From DAISIL01 sp036822015 (lineage in GTDB: Bacteria; Bacteroidota; Bacteroidia; Cytophagales; Bernardetiaceae), in contig DAISIL010000005.1 in the NCBI GenBank assembly GCA_036822015.1, forward strand, positions 38,603-102,602: DNA of 64,000 bases. The letters run 5' to 3'. Made by a program: the position numbers and the translations under genes. Below, piece after piece: positions 44,360-52,799 of this stretch; position 1 is the first letter of the stretch; each line of letters starts with the position of its first letter. The notes under the pieces are model-generated. The model was given only the letters and a program-made list of their open reading frames with translations. It did not search any database and was not told the DNA's origin.

Positions 44360-45163
44360 TTACGTGAATAATTTTGGCTGCATTTCAAGTCGTGCAATGC
44401 GTTCCCTTGCTAGTTCACAATATTCATGGCTCATGTCGATTCCGATGTATTTTCGGTTTAACTGTAAAGCAGAAATACAAGTTGTTCCGCTACCATTCAT
44501 TGGGTCAAGCACCATATCGCCTTCGTTAGTCCAGGAGCTGATGTGGTCTCTTGCTAATGCACATGGAAATGGGGCAGGATGTCCTTTTGCTTCTTGGTCT
44601 TCGGCTTTTTTACCTACCACATATTCCCAAATATTTCCCTTAATTTTCTTTCTCTTGACGGGCTTTGCCATTTTCTCACGTTTTTGCTCGCCTTTTGAAT
44701 AGTTCTTATAGGTTGTACCGTTTAGTTGAAGCCCTGCGTGTAGGCAATCAATTTTTATGGGGTTATGAGTTTTAACTTCTCCTTTACTGAACACGAACAT
44801 GTATTCAAAAATGTTGTTATACCTTTTACGGTAAATCTGAGGAATGGGATTTGTCTTTTGAAAAATCATGGTGTCATGTAGATTGAAGCCAACTTCCATG
44901 AAATGCAGCGCCTGCCTAAAGCTCGTTCCTGTCTCAGAACCTTTAATAGTCGCGTCTGCAACAACCCAAACAACAATTCCGCCTGGTTTAGTTACTCGAT
45001 AAAGTTGTTCGACAATATCTTCAAATGGGAATACATATCCCTTGTAAGTCCGTAAGTTGTCGTAGGGAGGTGAAGTCACAGTAAGGTCAATTGAATTTTC
45101 ATCAAAAGACTTCATGACTTCAACGCAATTTCCTTCAATTATGCTGTTTACAAATTTGTCCAT
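44360..45163 (-). CDS. DNA methyltransferase of a HindIII-like restriction-modification system
   Basis: 267 aa. Amino-methyltransferase with the catalytic TSPPYDNLRTY (motif IV, S/TPPY) near the N-terminus and the SAM-binding DPMNGSGTTCISALQLNRKYIG (motif I) near the C-terminus, so motif order is IV then I, the beta class. Between them is a variable target-recognition region (about 110-190) with a Lys-rich stretch. All motifs look intact. The base composition is far more AT-rich than the flanks. It starts 5 nt after the end of the broken endonuclease gene, on the same strand. Expected role: protects the host target site. The target (AAGCTT by analogy with HindIII) is an inference from the endonuclease neighbour. 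Confidence 0.88.
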   Translation of the reverse strand: MDKFVNSIIEGNCVEVMKSFDENSIDLTVTSPPYDNLRTYKGYVFPFEDIVEQLYRVTKPGGIVVWVVADATIKGSETGTSFRQALHFMEVGFNLHDTMIFQKTNPIPQIYRKRYNNIFEYMFVFSKGEVKTHNPIKIDCLHAGLQLNGTTYKNYSKGEQKREKMAKPVKRKKIKGNIWEYVVGKKAEDQEAKGHPAPFPCALARDHISSWTNEGDMVLDPMNGSGTTCISALQLNRKYIGIDMSHEYCELARERIARLEMQPKLFT

Positions 45164-45168
45164 AGTTC

Positions 45169-46085
45169 TTATTTTATTCCGAATAATCCACTGTCAGAAA
45201 TAGATTTAATGATTTTTATTTTGCTTTCAATCTTGCTCATTTTGATTAGCTCTTTTAGGGCTTCATCATGGCTCATTCGCATTATTTTCTCTCTTTCCGA
45301 AGCTAAGTAAGTTAATCCTTCTTCTTTTGCAATTTCAGTTGATTCTGTTGCTGCTTTTTTCTCTGTATTCCAAAGTTCTTCAATTATTTGAGAGTAACCC
45401 AAGATAAGTATTATTGATAGCCAACCAATAGTCAATAGCATTTTTAGAAGGGTTTGATGCTGGAATTGTTTTAAATATTTCGTGTAGAAGACCTTCTGCA
45501 TTTCCATTGCCTTCTTCAATGGCATAATTTACCAAAAGTGATAAATGGGAGTACGTGAAAATGCAAACGTTCCTTGTCGAGGCTTGTTGATATATCTGAC
45601 TTGAACGAGTGGGTAGTTGATAAATTGGACAGACTACCATAGCATAAGGTTTTCCATGTTTCCAACTATCCATTGCCTGAACCTTAAAGTCCTTTTGATT
45701 TTTTGCCGTTCTACTTAGGCGAAAAGCCTTTGCATCAGCAACGAAGCTGTAATCTTTTGCAAAAGCATCTACATCAGCAACGCCCGCTCTTTCTGTTAAA
45801 ACTACGCTTTTCAGTCCCATTTCTTTGTAAGCGAAGCACAATAGACCGTCAGTGTATTTTGAATACAATTTTTCTTCACTGGAATCGTGGCTATATGCTT
45901 CTGGGATATTTCCACACAAACGCAAATGGTCTATTAAGTGCGCTTGACCCGTACTTTTTTATTTCTTCGGCGAGTTCGTTCTCAAGTCGTTCAGTGTTGT
46001 CTATGAAATTTCCACTCAATTTTTGGATTTTATCAACCCAATACTTTCTTGTTGTTCTTGCCTTCTCAGAGATTACTTTTACCAT
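45169..46085 (-). pseudogene. HindIII-family type II restriction endonuclease, frameshifted
   Basis: The 917-nt span would encode about 305 aa, the length of HindIII (300 aa). Three frames carry consecutive parts. N-terminus 46085 to about 45960: ARTTRKYWVDKIQKLSGNFI...LAEEIKK. Middle from about 45955 to 45385: HLIDHLRLCGNIPEAYS, SSEEKLYSKYTDG, then the PD-(D/E)XK core SFVADAKAFRLSRTAKNQKD, nearly identical to the HindIII catalytic stretch (DAK present, with a preceding Glu in LTERAG). C-terminus about 45400 to 45169: ASEREKIMRMSHDEALKELI, matching the HindIII tail. Shift 1 coincides with a run of six A (plus-strand T at 45955-45960); one A fewer restores the frame. Shift 2 lies near 45385-45400. 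Either decayed or affected by sequencing error. Confidence 0.82.
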
Positions 46086-46268
46086 TTTTTATTTTGTTTA
46101 GGTCAAATACACATGACATATTACTGACTATGTAATGTATTGGATATTATCAGACATACAAAGTTGGTAGCTTGTGTGTTTTAATATTATCGAGTATTTT
46201 AACCCATCAAAACAAAAATTGCTCTTGTTTGATTACTCGTTGAAGTAGTTCAGAACAATACCAATGCG

Positions 46269-46616
46269 CTAAATCAAACGATTATTGGCATCGGGAAAGA
46301 CCAAAATAGGTTCAAAGTTTTGGGCTTCTTCGCGGGATAGGATGCCATACGAAATGATAATCAGGATGTCGCCCACTTGTACCTTTCGGGCGGCGGCTCC
46401 GTTGAGGCAGATCGTTCCCGAGCCGCGCTCTCCCTTGATGACGTAGGTCTCCAGCCGTTCTCCGTTGTTGTTATTGACAATCTGAACGCGCTCCCCGGCG
46501 ATGAGTTGGGCGGCATCCATGAGGTCTTCGTCAATGGTGATGCTACCGACGTAGTTGAGTTCGGCTTGGGTAACACGGACGCGATGAATTTTGGATTTGA
46601 GGACTTGGAGCAACAT
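46269..46616 (-). CDS. panD: Aspartate 1-decarboxylase proenzyme
   Basis: 115 aa from the ATG at 46616, although the frame is open much further upstream through panC. Start MLLQVLKSKIHRVRVT with the catalytic Lys9 region; self-cleavage between Gly24 and Ser25 (YVGSITID) makes the pyruvoyl enzyme. Conserved GERVQIVNNNNGERLETY, GTICLNGAAARKVQVGD and IIISYG. It makes beta-alanine from aspartate for pantothenate. Five nt downstream of panC, so the pair is an operon feeding coenzyme A synthesis. Confidence 0.96.
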   Translation of the reverse strand: MLLQVLKSKIHRVRVTQAELNYVGSITIDEDLMDAAQLIAGERVQIVNNNNGERLETYVIKGERGSGTICLNGAAARKVQVGDILIIISYGILSREEAQNFEPILVFPDANNRLI

Positions 46617-46621
46617 AACAA

Positions 46622-47479
46622 TCAGGGGGTTTTGGCAGATGAAACGTCGATCAAGAGATTGTCTATCAATCGAACGGGCCGCAAATATACGGCCGTTGCC
46701 AAAATGATACGTCCTGTGTCGGGCATTTTGTTGATCGGTTGTAGGGTTTCTGCATCCGCGACCACAAAATACTCTGGATCGAAGCCCGCCGTGGCGGCAA
46801 GTGTCTCCATGGCAGTTTGGGTTACCTGAGCAGGCGAAATGCCAGCGTGTAGGTGAGTGGCGGCGGCTTGCAAGACGCGATAAATTTGGGGCGCTTGCTG
46901 GCGTTGGGCGGCCGAGAGGCGTTGGTTGCGGGAGGAGAGCGCCAGCCCGTCGGGTTCCCTGACCGTCGGGCAGGCGATGACGGACACGGGAAACGACAAA
47001 TCGCGCACCAACTGCCGGACAATCACGAATTGCTGCCAGTCTTTTTGCCCAAAATATGCCCGATCCGGGTTTACCCAATGCAACAACTTCGAGACAATCA
47101 AGGCTACGCCGTTGAAATGCCCGGGACGGTGCTGCCCTTCCATGGCTTTATCCAGTCCATCAAAGGCAAAACTGATCCTGGGAATGCTCGCATAGACCTC
47201 CGCTGCTGGCGGTATGAGCAAGACATCGCAGCCAGCCGTCCGAAGTTTATCCGCATCGGCAGCCTCGGTACGGGGATAGTTTTGGAGGTCTTCGGCGTTA
47301 TTGAATTGCGTCGGATTGACAAAAATGCTACACACCGTCAGGTCATTTTCTTGCCTTGATTGTGTAATCAGTGCCAAATGGCCCGCGTGCAAGGCACCCA
47401 TAGTGGGGACAAAGCCCACCGAACCTTTTATGTTTTTTCGTTCGTTTACCCAACTTTTTAGCCCGTTAAAGATTTTCAT
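46622..47479 (-). CDS. panC: Pantothenate synthetase (pantoate-beta-alanine ligase)
   Basis: 285 aa. VGFVPTMGALHAGHLALI holds the HIGH-type nucleotide-binding motif; VNPTQFNNAEDL, HRPGHFNGVALIVSKLL, AYFGQKDWQQFVIV and the KMSKS-equivalent LSSRNQRLS follow. It joins pantoate to beta-alanine using ATP. Its product partner panD lies 5 nt downstream. Diverges from the FadL-like porin gene across 130 nt. Confidence 0.97.
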   Translation of the reverse strand: MKIFNGLKSWVNERKNIKGSVGFVPTMGALHAGHLALITQSRQENDLTVCSIFVNPTQFNNAEDLQNYPRTEAADADKLRTAGCDVLLIPPAAEVYASIPRISFAFDGLDKAMEGQHRPGHFNGVALIVSKLLHWVNPDRAYFGQKDWQQFVIVRQLVRDLSFPVSVIACPTVREPDGLALSSRNQRLSAAQRQQAPQIYRVLQAAATHLHAGISPAQVTQTAMETLAATAGFDPEYFVVADAETLQPINKMPDTGRIILATAVYLRPVRLIDNLLIDVSSAKTP

Positions 47480-47609
47480 TGCAAAATTTTCTTTTTTTGC
47501 GGGACAAGTTGCGAAAGATTTTGTTAATCTTTTTCGATTACACCGCTTATATTTTGTTGTTTTGCCTTATCTTTAACTCACCTTTAACGTCACGTAAACA
47601 CACAACCAC

Positions 47610-48851
47610 ATGAAAAAGCGATGTATTTTTTTATTAACTTTGCTGTTAGGCAGTGCTTTGGGGGCTTTTGGTAATGGCTACCAGGTTACCCTCAAGAGCG
47701 CACGCCAGACAGCGATGGGCAACTCGGGAACCGCGCTGGCTTTTGATGCCTCGGCAATTTTCTTTAACCCAGGAGCTTTGGGCTTCCACAAACAAAACTC
47801 CATCAATGTCGGGGCCTCCTTCGTAACGCCCAACATTAAGTATGTCGGACCAGGAACATCAACTTATACTGCCGAGTCAGCGGCCACAGTCTCTACGCCT
47901 TTTTATCTTTTTGGTTCCTATGGCATCAACGAAAAACTCACCGTGGGTTTGGGTGTTTTTACACCCTTTGGCTCAACGGTAAAATGGGAGGATGGCTGGG
48001 CTGGACAGACGGCCTTGCAGCAGCTCTCCCTGGCCGTTTTTTATGTGCAGCCTACGGTAAGCTACAAGATCACGGATCAGTTGAGTGTTGGAGCAGGTGT
48101 GGATTTTGCCTTTGGATCGGTGAATCTTCAGCGTGCCGTGCCTTTTGCGGATCAAAGCACGGGACAACTCATCGACTCCGAACTCGACGGCAGTGCCAAA
48201 ATGGGTATTGGCTTCAATCTAGGCGTGTACTACCAGCCCAGCGATAAAATCTCCATCGGCATAAACTACCGCTCGCAAGTGGATGTGGAGGTAGAAGATG
48301 GCGATGCTACTTTCACGGCACCTCCAGGCTTGCAGCCGCTGCTCCCCAACACAACCTTTAACGCGGCTCTTCCGATGCCGGCTGTTTTTGCGATTGGTGT
48401 GGGGGTATTCCCGACCGAAAAATTGCGACTGACGGCACAGTTTGATTTCATCGAATGGAGCTCTTACAAAGAACTGCGTATTGATTTTGCCCAGCCTGTG
48501 GGTGGAGCAGATGCGTCGGTGTCGGAGCGCAACTACAAAAACACCATCGCGCTGCGCATCGGGGCAGAGTACGACGTAACGGAGGCTTTTTCGGTACGGG
48601 CAGGTTTTTATTTTGATGGAACGCCCGTTGAGGATGGCTACATGACCCCCGAAACGCCCGATTCAGATTCTTATGTGCCTACTTTGGGTGCTGGCTATAA
48701 GCTCAGCGAAAAGTTTTCGATTGATGCCTATTTCATGCTCATCACGCGCCCGGAGCGTTACAACGAAGCCATCCCGGCTGCCCAAAACATCAGCGGAACG
48801 TATCAGGTGCGTAACCCTGTTTATGGCTTTGGCTTGAATTACAATTTCTAA
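47610..48851 (+). CDS. OmpP1/FadL-family outer-membrane protein
   Basis: 413 aa. Signal peptide (MKKRCIFLLTLLLGSALGAFG), then the family start NGYQVTLKSARQTAMGNSGTALAFDASAIFFNPGALG, the N-terminal hatch region of FadL with the NPA/G motif. The rest alternates aromatic and hydrophobic beta strands, ending in an aromatic Phe (NPVYGFGLNYNF), as beta-barrel proteins do. Imports long-chain fatty acids or other hydrophobic molecules. Followed by an SGNH esterase-like lipoprotein 39 nt downstream, a sensible pairing of lipid hydrolysis and uptake. Confidence 0.93.
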   Translation: MKKRCIFLLTLLLGSALGAFGNGYQVTLKSARQTAMGNSGTALAFDASAIFFNPGALGFHKQNSINVGASFVTPNIKYVGPGTSTYTAESAATVSTPFYLFGSYGINEKLTVGLGVFTPFGSTVKWEDGWAGQTALQQLSLAVFYVQPTVSYKITDQLSVGAGVDFAFGSVNLQRAVPFADQSTGQLIDSELDGSAKMGIGFNLGVYYQPSDKISIGINYRSQVDVEVEDGDATFTAPPGLQPLLPNTTFNAALPMPAVFAIGVGVFPTEKLRLTAQFDFIEWSSYKELRIDFAQPVGGADASVSERNYKNTIALRIGAEYDVTEAFSVRAGFYFDGTPVEDGYMTPETPDSDSYVPTLGAGYKLSEKFSIDAYFMLITRPERYNEAIPAAQNISGTYQVRNPVYGFGLNYNF

Positions 48852-48890
48852 AAAATCACCACCACACCGAACACAAAACACAATTTTGTT

Positions 48891-50684
48891 ATGAAAAATT
48901 ATCCCAAAATATTTCGATGGAGCCTTTGGTTGCTCATCTTGTCGGGCTTGCTGGCCAGTTGTGAGCCACCGCTAGAAGCACCCACTCCCCAGGCAGGTCA
49001 GGCTGATTTTACGCGCTACGTCGCCCTGGGCAACTCCCTAACGGCGGGTTACAGCGATGGAGCCATGTACCGCAAGGTGCAGGAGGCTTCTTATCCAGCC
49101 CAGCTGGCTCAAAGTATGCAGCAGGTAGGCGGAGCCGCTGGATTTAAGCAGCCGCTTGTCCCCGAAGGTAATGGCTTTGGAGGAGCGAGTGGCCGTCTGG
49201 TACTCGTCGTAACGCCGGCCGGAAGTCTGGCACCGGCAGCTACGGCTCCTGATTTTAGCGTCCTGCAACCCATTGGTAGCCAGGGCCCTTTCCAGAACAT
49301 GGCCGTACCGGGTGCAAAGTCGTTTCACCTCCTGGCACCGCAGTACAGCTCGGCCACCGAAGGTAATCCTTTCTATGCCCGCTTTGCCGCCCAACCCGGG
49401 CAGAGCAGTATGGTTGGAGAGACCGCTGCCCAAAATCCAACCTTTGTTACCCTTTGGATCGGAAACAACGACATCTTAGGCTTTGCCGCTAGTGGTGGAG
49501 AAAGCGACGCGATCACGCCCCAGCAGACCTTCGATCAGGTCATGGATGGCATCCTCGGTACGCTCAAATCTGCTAACGCCAACATGGGCGGTGCCATCGC
49601 CAATATCCCCGATATTTTGGCTGCTCCTTACTTCACGACTGTTCCCTGGAATGCCTTTGCTTTGAGTGCCGACCAGGCTGCTCAAACCAATGCCGCCCTC
49701 CAACAAACCGCCCTTACCCAAGGACGACCGCTCGTAGAAGCCGGAGTAGAAGCCGCTGTTCGCGGTCAGATACGCACAGGTGTAGAAGCCCAAGCCCGTG
49801 CCGACATCCGCAACGGTGTAGAAGCACAATTCATCGAAACGCAAGTACGCCCCAACGTGGTGGCAGGCGTGAGAGAGCAACTGATTGCCTTGTTTATCTC
49901 CGAAGGTGATAGCCCAGAGGTAGCCGCACAAAAGGCGGACTTTGCCATCCAGAACGATCCCCAGGTATTGGGAATCATCGAAGCCGAGACCCGCAATGCC
50001 GCCGATTCGTTGTTGGCCCTCGATGTGGTGCAACTCCAACTGGGGCAGGCCATTGATTCGGTCTTCAACTTACCTTCTACTCAGGCAGGTATCAACGCTG
50101 CCATTGATTCGGTCTTTAATCTCCCCGAAACACAAGCGGCCTACAACGCCGCCATAGAGCAACAACTTCAGCTCCTCCTGGCGCAGGTACCGACGCTACA
50201 AGAAGGCCCCAACGGGTTCCTGGTCGCCACCAACGACCGTGAACGCTTCCCGCTCGGGGTGCGCCAGGCCCAGGCCGGAGATTTAATATGCCTGCCTGCC
50301 TTGTCGTTTGTAACAACGGCAGAGTTTCAGGCTTTTCCCGTGCTGCCCGCCAACTTACTCCTGGATACCGAAGAGCAAGCCCTGGTCAATCAAGCCCGAG
50401 CTGGCTACAACAACAAAATCACCGATCTGGCTCGCCAAAACAACTGGGCTTTGGTCGATATGGATAGCTTCTTTGAGCAAATCAAACGTGGTTTTTACTA
50501 CAACGGTATCAGCTATACCACCAACTTCGTAACCGGTAACGCCTTCAGTCTGGATGGCTTGCACCTGACCGATCGTGGGTATGCCCTGGCCGCCAACCGC
50601 TTCATCGAAGACATCAACCGCCACTACAACGCCTCCCTACCCATCAGTAACGTCAATCAATATCTCGGATTGGAGTTCCCTTGA
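48891..50684 (+). CDS. SGNH/GDSL hydrolase-like lipoprotein with a long helical insert
   Basis: 597 aa. Signal sequence with lipobox (LLILSGLLASC), so probably a lipoprotein. Block I is ALGNSLTAGYSDG (Ser of GNS is the nucleophile), WIGNNDILGFA is block III (GxND), and DGLHLTDRGYALAANRF is block V with the Asp/His pair. Between blocks III and V, roughly residues 280-440 form an insert very rich in Ala, Val, Gln and Glu (GVEAAVRGQIRTGVEAQARAD, then two near-copies of AIDSVFNLP), predicted largely helical. Likely an esterase or lipase acting at the outer membrane with the adjacent FadL-like porin. Ends in a strong terminator. Confidence 0.87.
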   Translation: MKNYPKIFRWSLWLLILSGLLASCEPPLEAPTPQAGQADFTRYVALGNSLTAGYSDGAMYRKVQEASYPAQLAQSMQQVGGAAGFKQPLVPEGNGFGGASGRLVLVVTPAGSLAPAATAPDFSVLQPIGSQGPFQNMAVPGAKSFHLLAPQYSSATEGNPFYARFAAQPGQSSMVGETAAQNPTFVTLWIGNNDILGFAASGGESDAITPQQTFDQVMDGILGTLKSANANMGGAIANIPDILAAPYFTTVPWNAFALSADQAAQTNAALQQTALTQGRPLVEAGVEAAVRGQIRTGVEAQARADIRNGVEAQFIETQVRPNVVAGVREQLIALFISEGDSPEVAAQKADFAIQNDPQVLGIIEAETRNAADSLLALDVVQLQLGQAIDSVFNLPSTQAGINAAIDSVFNLPETQAAYNAAIEQQLQLLLAQVPTLQEGPNGFLVATNDRERFPLGVRQAQAGDLICLPALSFVTTAEFQAFPVLPANLLLDTEEQALVNQARAGYNNKITDLARQNNWALVDMDSFFEQIKRGFYYNGISYTTNFVTGNAFSLDGLHLTDRGYALAANRFIEDINRHYNASLPISNVNQYLGLEFP

Positions 50685-50705
50685 TGTGTGGCTTTTGATT
50701 GGCAT

Positions 50706-50743
50706 AAAAAAAACCCGTCTTCGATCGAAGACGGGTTTTTTTT
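50706..50743. terminator. Perfect palindromic bidirectional terminator
   Basis: A 38-nt perfect palindrome: eight A, CCCGTCTTCGA/TCGAAGACGGG, eight T. It serves the SGNH gene (plus) and the SDR gene (minus). Confidence 0.95.
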
Positions 50744-50749
50744 GTTTGT

Positions 50750-51589
50750 TTACTTGCTACTTTCCTTTAAGGCTACCGATTGTCTTCCCTTGAAGTCTTC
50801 CATGGAGGTATAAACGCCTAACACATCGGCGACTTCATCGAATATCCGTGTGGGCAAAACGCCCTTCAAGAGTGGAATCCAGTTCACGATAAAGGGTGCT
50901 TTGAGTTCGGTTTCGTTGTCCTTGACCGCCTGGATGATCTTTTTGGAGATGTCCTCGGGTTCGAGCAATGGAGTTAGGAGAGGGGCTTTTGCTCCATCAA
51001 ACATTCCTGTTTTGATGTAGCCAGGCATGACCGTCGTTACGTGAAGGTCTTTTTTGAGGGCCTCCAGTTCGAGGCGCAAAGATTCCGACCAGCCAATAAC
51101 GGCCCACTTGCTACCCGCATAGACGGACATACGCGGGTTGGCGAGCATACCGGCCGCCGAGGCAATGTTGATGATATGTCCGCTGCCTTGTTCGATCATT
51201 GCCGGGACAAGCTCGAGGGCTAAGTGCATCAGTGCCAATACGTTGATTTGGATGGTTTTGTCAATCTCACCGTGCTGATGATCCGCAAACTCCTTACCTA
51301 CCACGATGCCGGCGTTATTGAACAAAATATCTACTACCCCAACTTCCTCCAATACCTGACGAGCCGTAGCAATCAGGGCTTCGGTATCCGAGACATCGAC
51401 GGCATAGGTCAGGACTTCGTAGCCCTCCGTGGATAGCTCCTGTGCCATGGCATACATCGCGGCTTCGTTGATGTCCCAGACGATCAAACGACGTGCGCCT
51501 TCTTTGCGCAGACACAACTCTCCCATAATTTTGCCGATACCCGAGGCACCTCCCGTAATGAGAACGGTTTTATTTTTGATCTTTGACAT
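50750..51589 (-). CDS. Short-chain dehydrogenase/reductase
   Basis: 279 aa from the ATG at 51589 (MSKIKNKTVLITGGASGIG). Rossmann motif TGGASGIGK, DVSD, NNAGIV, the catalytic Ser in IINIASAAGML and the Tyr-Lys pair in SVYAGSKWAVIG, then MPGYIKTGMF. Classical SDR, NAD(P) dependent; substrate unknown. The frame is open upstream to 51652, but a -7 element at 51623-51630 lies in that extension. C-terminal hydrophobic patch (PFIVNWIPLLKGVLPTRIFD) fits SDRs acting on lipids. Single gene. Confidence 0.93.
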   Translation of the reverse strand: MSKIKNKTVLITGGASGIGKIMGELCLRKEGARRLIVWDINEAAMYAMAQELSTEGYEVLTYAVDVSDTEALIATARQVLEEVGVVDILFNNAGIVVGKEFADHQHGEIDKTIQINVLALMHLALELVPAMIEQGSGHIINIASAAGMLANPRMSVYAGSKWAVIGWSESLRLELEALKKDLHVTTVMPGYIKTGMFDGAKAPLLTPLLEPEDISKKIIQAVKDNETELKAPFIVNWIPLLKGVLPTRIFDEVADVLGVYTSMEDFKGRQSVALKESSK

Positions 51590-51622
51590 AAGCGTTGCTT
51601 GTTTATTTTGGTGTGCAATAAC

Positions 51623-51630
51623 CAAAGATA
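51623..51630 (-). promoter_or_regulatory. -7 promoter element of the SDR gene
   Basis: Minus-strand TATCTTTG with a TTG about 19 nt further upstream, an excellent Bacteroidota promoter. It sets the start at 51589. Confidence 0.6.
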
Positions 51631-51730
51631 AAGAAATAATGGCTACCCCCAATAAACGAACGTTTGACGCAAAACCTTTCCCAATAGCTTTGCGTTTAAA
51701 ATGTTATCACATCAAAACCGGCTTTGTATC

Positions 51731-51835
51731 ATGCTCAACTTCATTTGGTTAATTCTTCGCAGTATTGATTGGAAAGGAATCATTATCTCGGTGCTTTTGC
51801 GCTTGATCTGGAAACGCATCATTGGCAGCAAATAA
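51731..51835 (+). CDS. Possible 34-aa membrane-active small protein
   Basis: ATG at 51731 to TAA at 51835 encodes 34 residues: MLNFIWLILRSIDWKG followed by IIISVLLRLIWKRIIGSK. It is hydrophobic with regularly spaced Arg/Lys and Trp, so likely an amphipathic or membrane helix. It fills the gap between the SDR promoter and the convergent lipB end, stopping 2 nt before the lipB stop. No recognisable promoter. Speculative; codon sense and charge pattern are the only support. Confidence 0.35.
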   Translation: MLNFIWLILRSIDWKGIIISVLLRLIWKRIIGSK

Positions 51836-51837
51836 AC

Positions 51838-52521
51838 TTACCCCTGTTCGGGTTTAGCACCAAAGACGCTTTCAAAATGTACTTTCACCCGCTCGGCTAC
51901 CTGGTCGAGTGGGATTTTTTTGCCTAACTCTTTTTCGAGCGAACTCACACCATATTCTTTGATGCCACAAGGGATGATCCAGTCAAAATAATCCAGGTTG
52001 GTGTTCACGTTGAGGGCAAAGCCGTGCATCGTGATCCAGCGTTTGGCCCGTACCCCGATAGCGCAAATCTTTCGGGCTTTTTGTGGGTCGTGGGGGTCTA
52101 GCCATACGCCGGTATAGGCGGGAAATCGTCCGGCGGTAAGTCCGTAGTCCTGGATTGTAAGGATGATAACTTCTTCCAGTTGGCGCAAATACCAGTGCAA
52201 ATCGGGCTTGAATTGTTCCAGGTCCAGGATAGGATAGCCTACCAGTTGTCCCGGGCCATGAAAGGTAATATCTCCCCCGCGATTGATCTTAAAAAACGCA
52301 ACCCCCAGGTCTTGGCATTCTTGTTCCGACTTCAAGAGATGCGCCACATCACCCGACTTACCGAGCGTGAAAACGGGCGGATGCTCATAAAAAAGCAAGT
52401 GATTGGTACTCGTGCCAGTCTGGCGTTTTTGGTGGATAGACGCTTCGAGTAAGGTTTCCTGATGCGCCCATGCCTGGGCGTAGGGGCAAGTCGTGAGGGC
52501 TTGTACGTGTAGGGAGGTCAT
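51838..52521 (-). CDS. lipB: Octanoyltransferase
   Basis: 227 aa from the ATG at 52521 (MTSLHVQALTTCPYAQAW), which overlaps the preceding stop as ATGA. Motifs: HPPVFTLGKSG, RGGDITFHGPGQLVGYPIL, ICAIGVRAKRWITMHGFALNVN (Lys and nearby His) and the nucleophilic Cys in WIIPCGIKEYG. It transfers octanoyl from acyl carrier protein to lipoyl domains, such as that of the E2 protein at 40748. lipA is not nearby. Confidence 0.96.
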   Translation of the reverse strand: MTSLHVQALTTCPYAQAWAHQETLLEASIHQKRQTGTSTNHLLFYEHPPVFTLGKSGDVAHLLKSEQECQDLGVAFFKINRGGDITFHGPGQLVGYPILDLEQFKPDLHWYLRQLEEVIILTIQDYGLTAGRFPAYTGVWLDPHDPQKARKICAIGVRAKRWITMHGFALNVNTNLDYFDWIIPCGIKEYGVSSLEKELGKKIPLDQVAERVKVHFESVFGAKPEQG

Positions 52522-52718
52522 GGCCGCCAAAAGAAGTGGGCTTCACCGACGATATTCGGAAAAAAGCCACGGTCTTGTGTTTTTGTTTCGGTTTGTGTCT
52601 GGGGATGGAGCAGGGCGCGGTTGCCCCACTTTTGATCCGCCAAAAACATCAACACACAGACCAGCAGCAAGAGCAACAGTTGTTTCCATTCTTTGCGGGG
52701 AATCAGGAGGGGTTTCAT
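52518..52718 (-). CDS. Small single-span membrane protein coupled to lipB
   Basis: 66 aa from the ATG at 52718. Basic start (MKPLLIPRKEWKQ), one strong membrane helix (LLLLLLVCVLMFLADQKWG), then a short, Thr/Gln-rich external tail ending AHFFWRP. Stop overlaps the lipB ATG (ATGA), which supports it being real. No family recognised. Confidence 0.6.
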   Translation of the reverse strand: MKPLLIPRKEWKQLLLLLLVCVLMFLADQKWGNRALLHPQTQTETKTQDRGFFPNIVGEAHFFWRP

Positions 52719-52799
52719 GGCAAGCGTTGTCTTTGTTTGTTTTGTTCTATAGAGCATCCATTCCCCGCAAAGGTTGCACGGCTAGGCGTTAAAAAAATG

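Noticed and set aside
44360..45163. Methyltransferase as an orphan regulatory enzyme
   Set aside because: Its partner endonuclease gene is adjacent, though broken, so it is better described as half of a decaying restriction system.
46086..46268. Controller-protein (C-box) operator for the restriction genes
   Set aside because: Only an imperfect inverted match (CATATTAC/GTAATGTA) and no controller gene is present.
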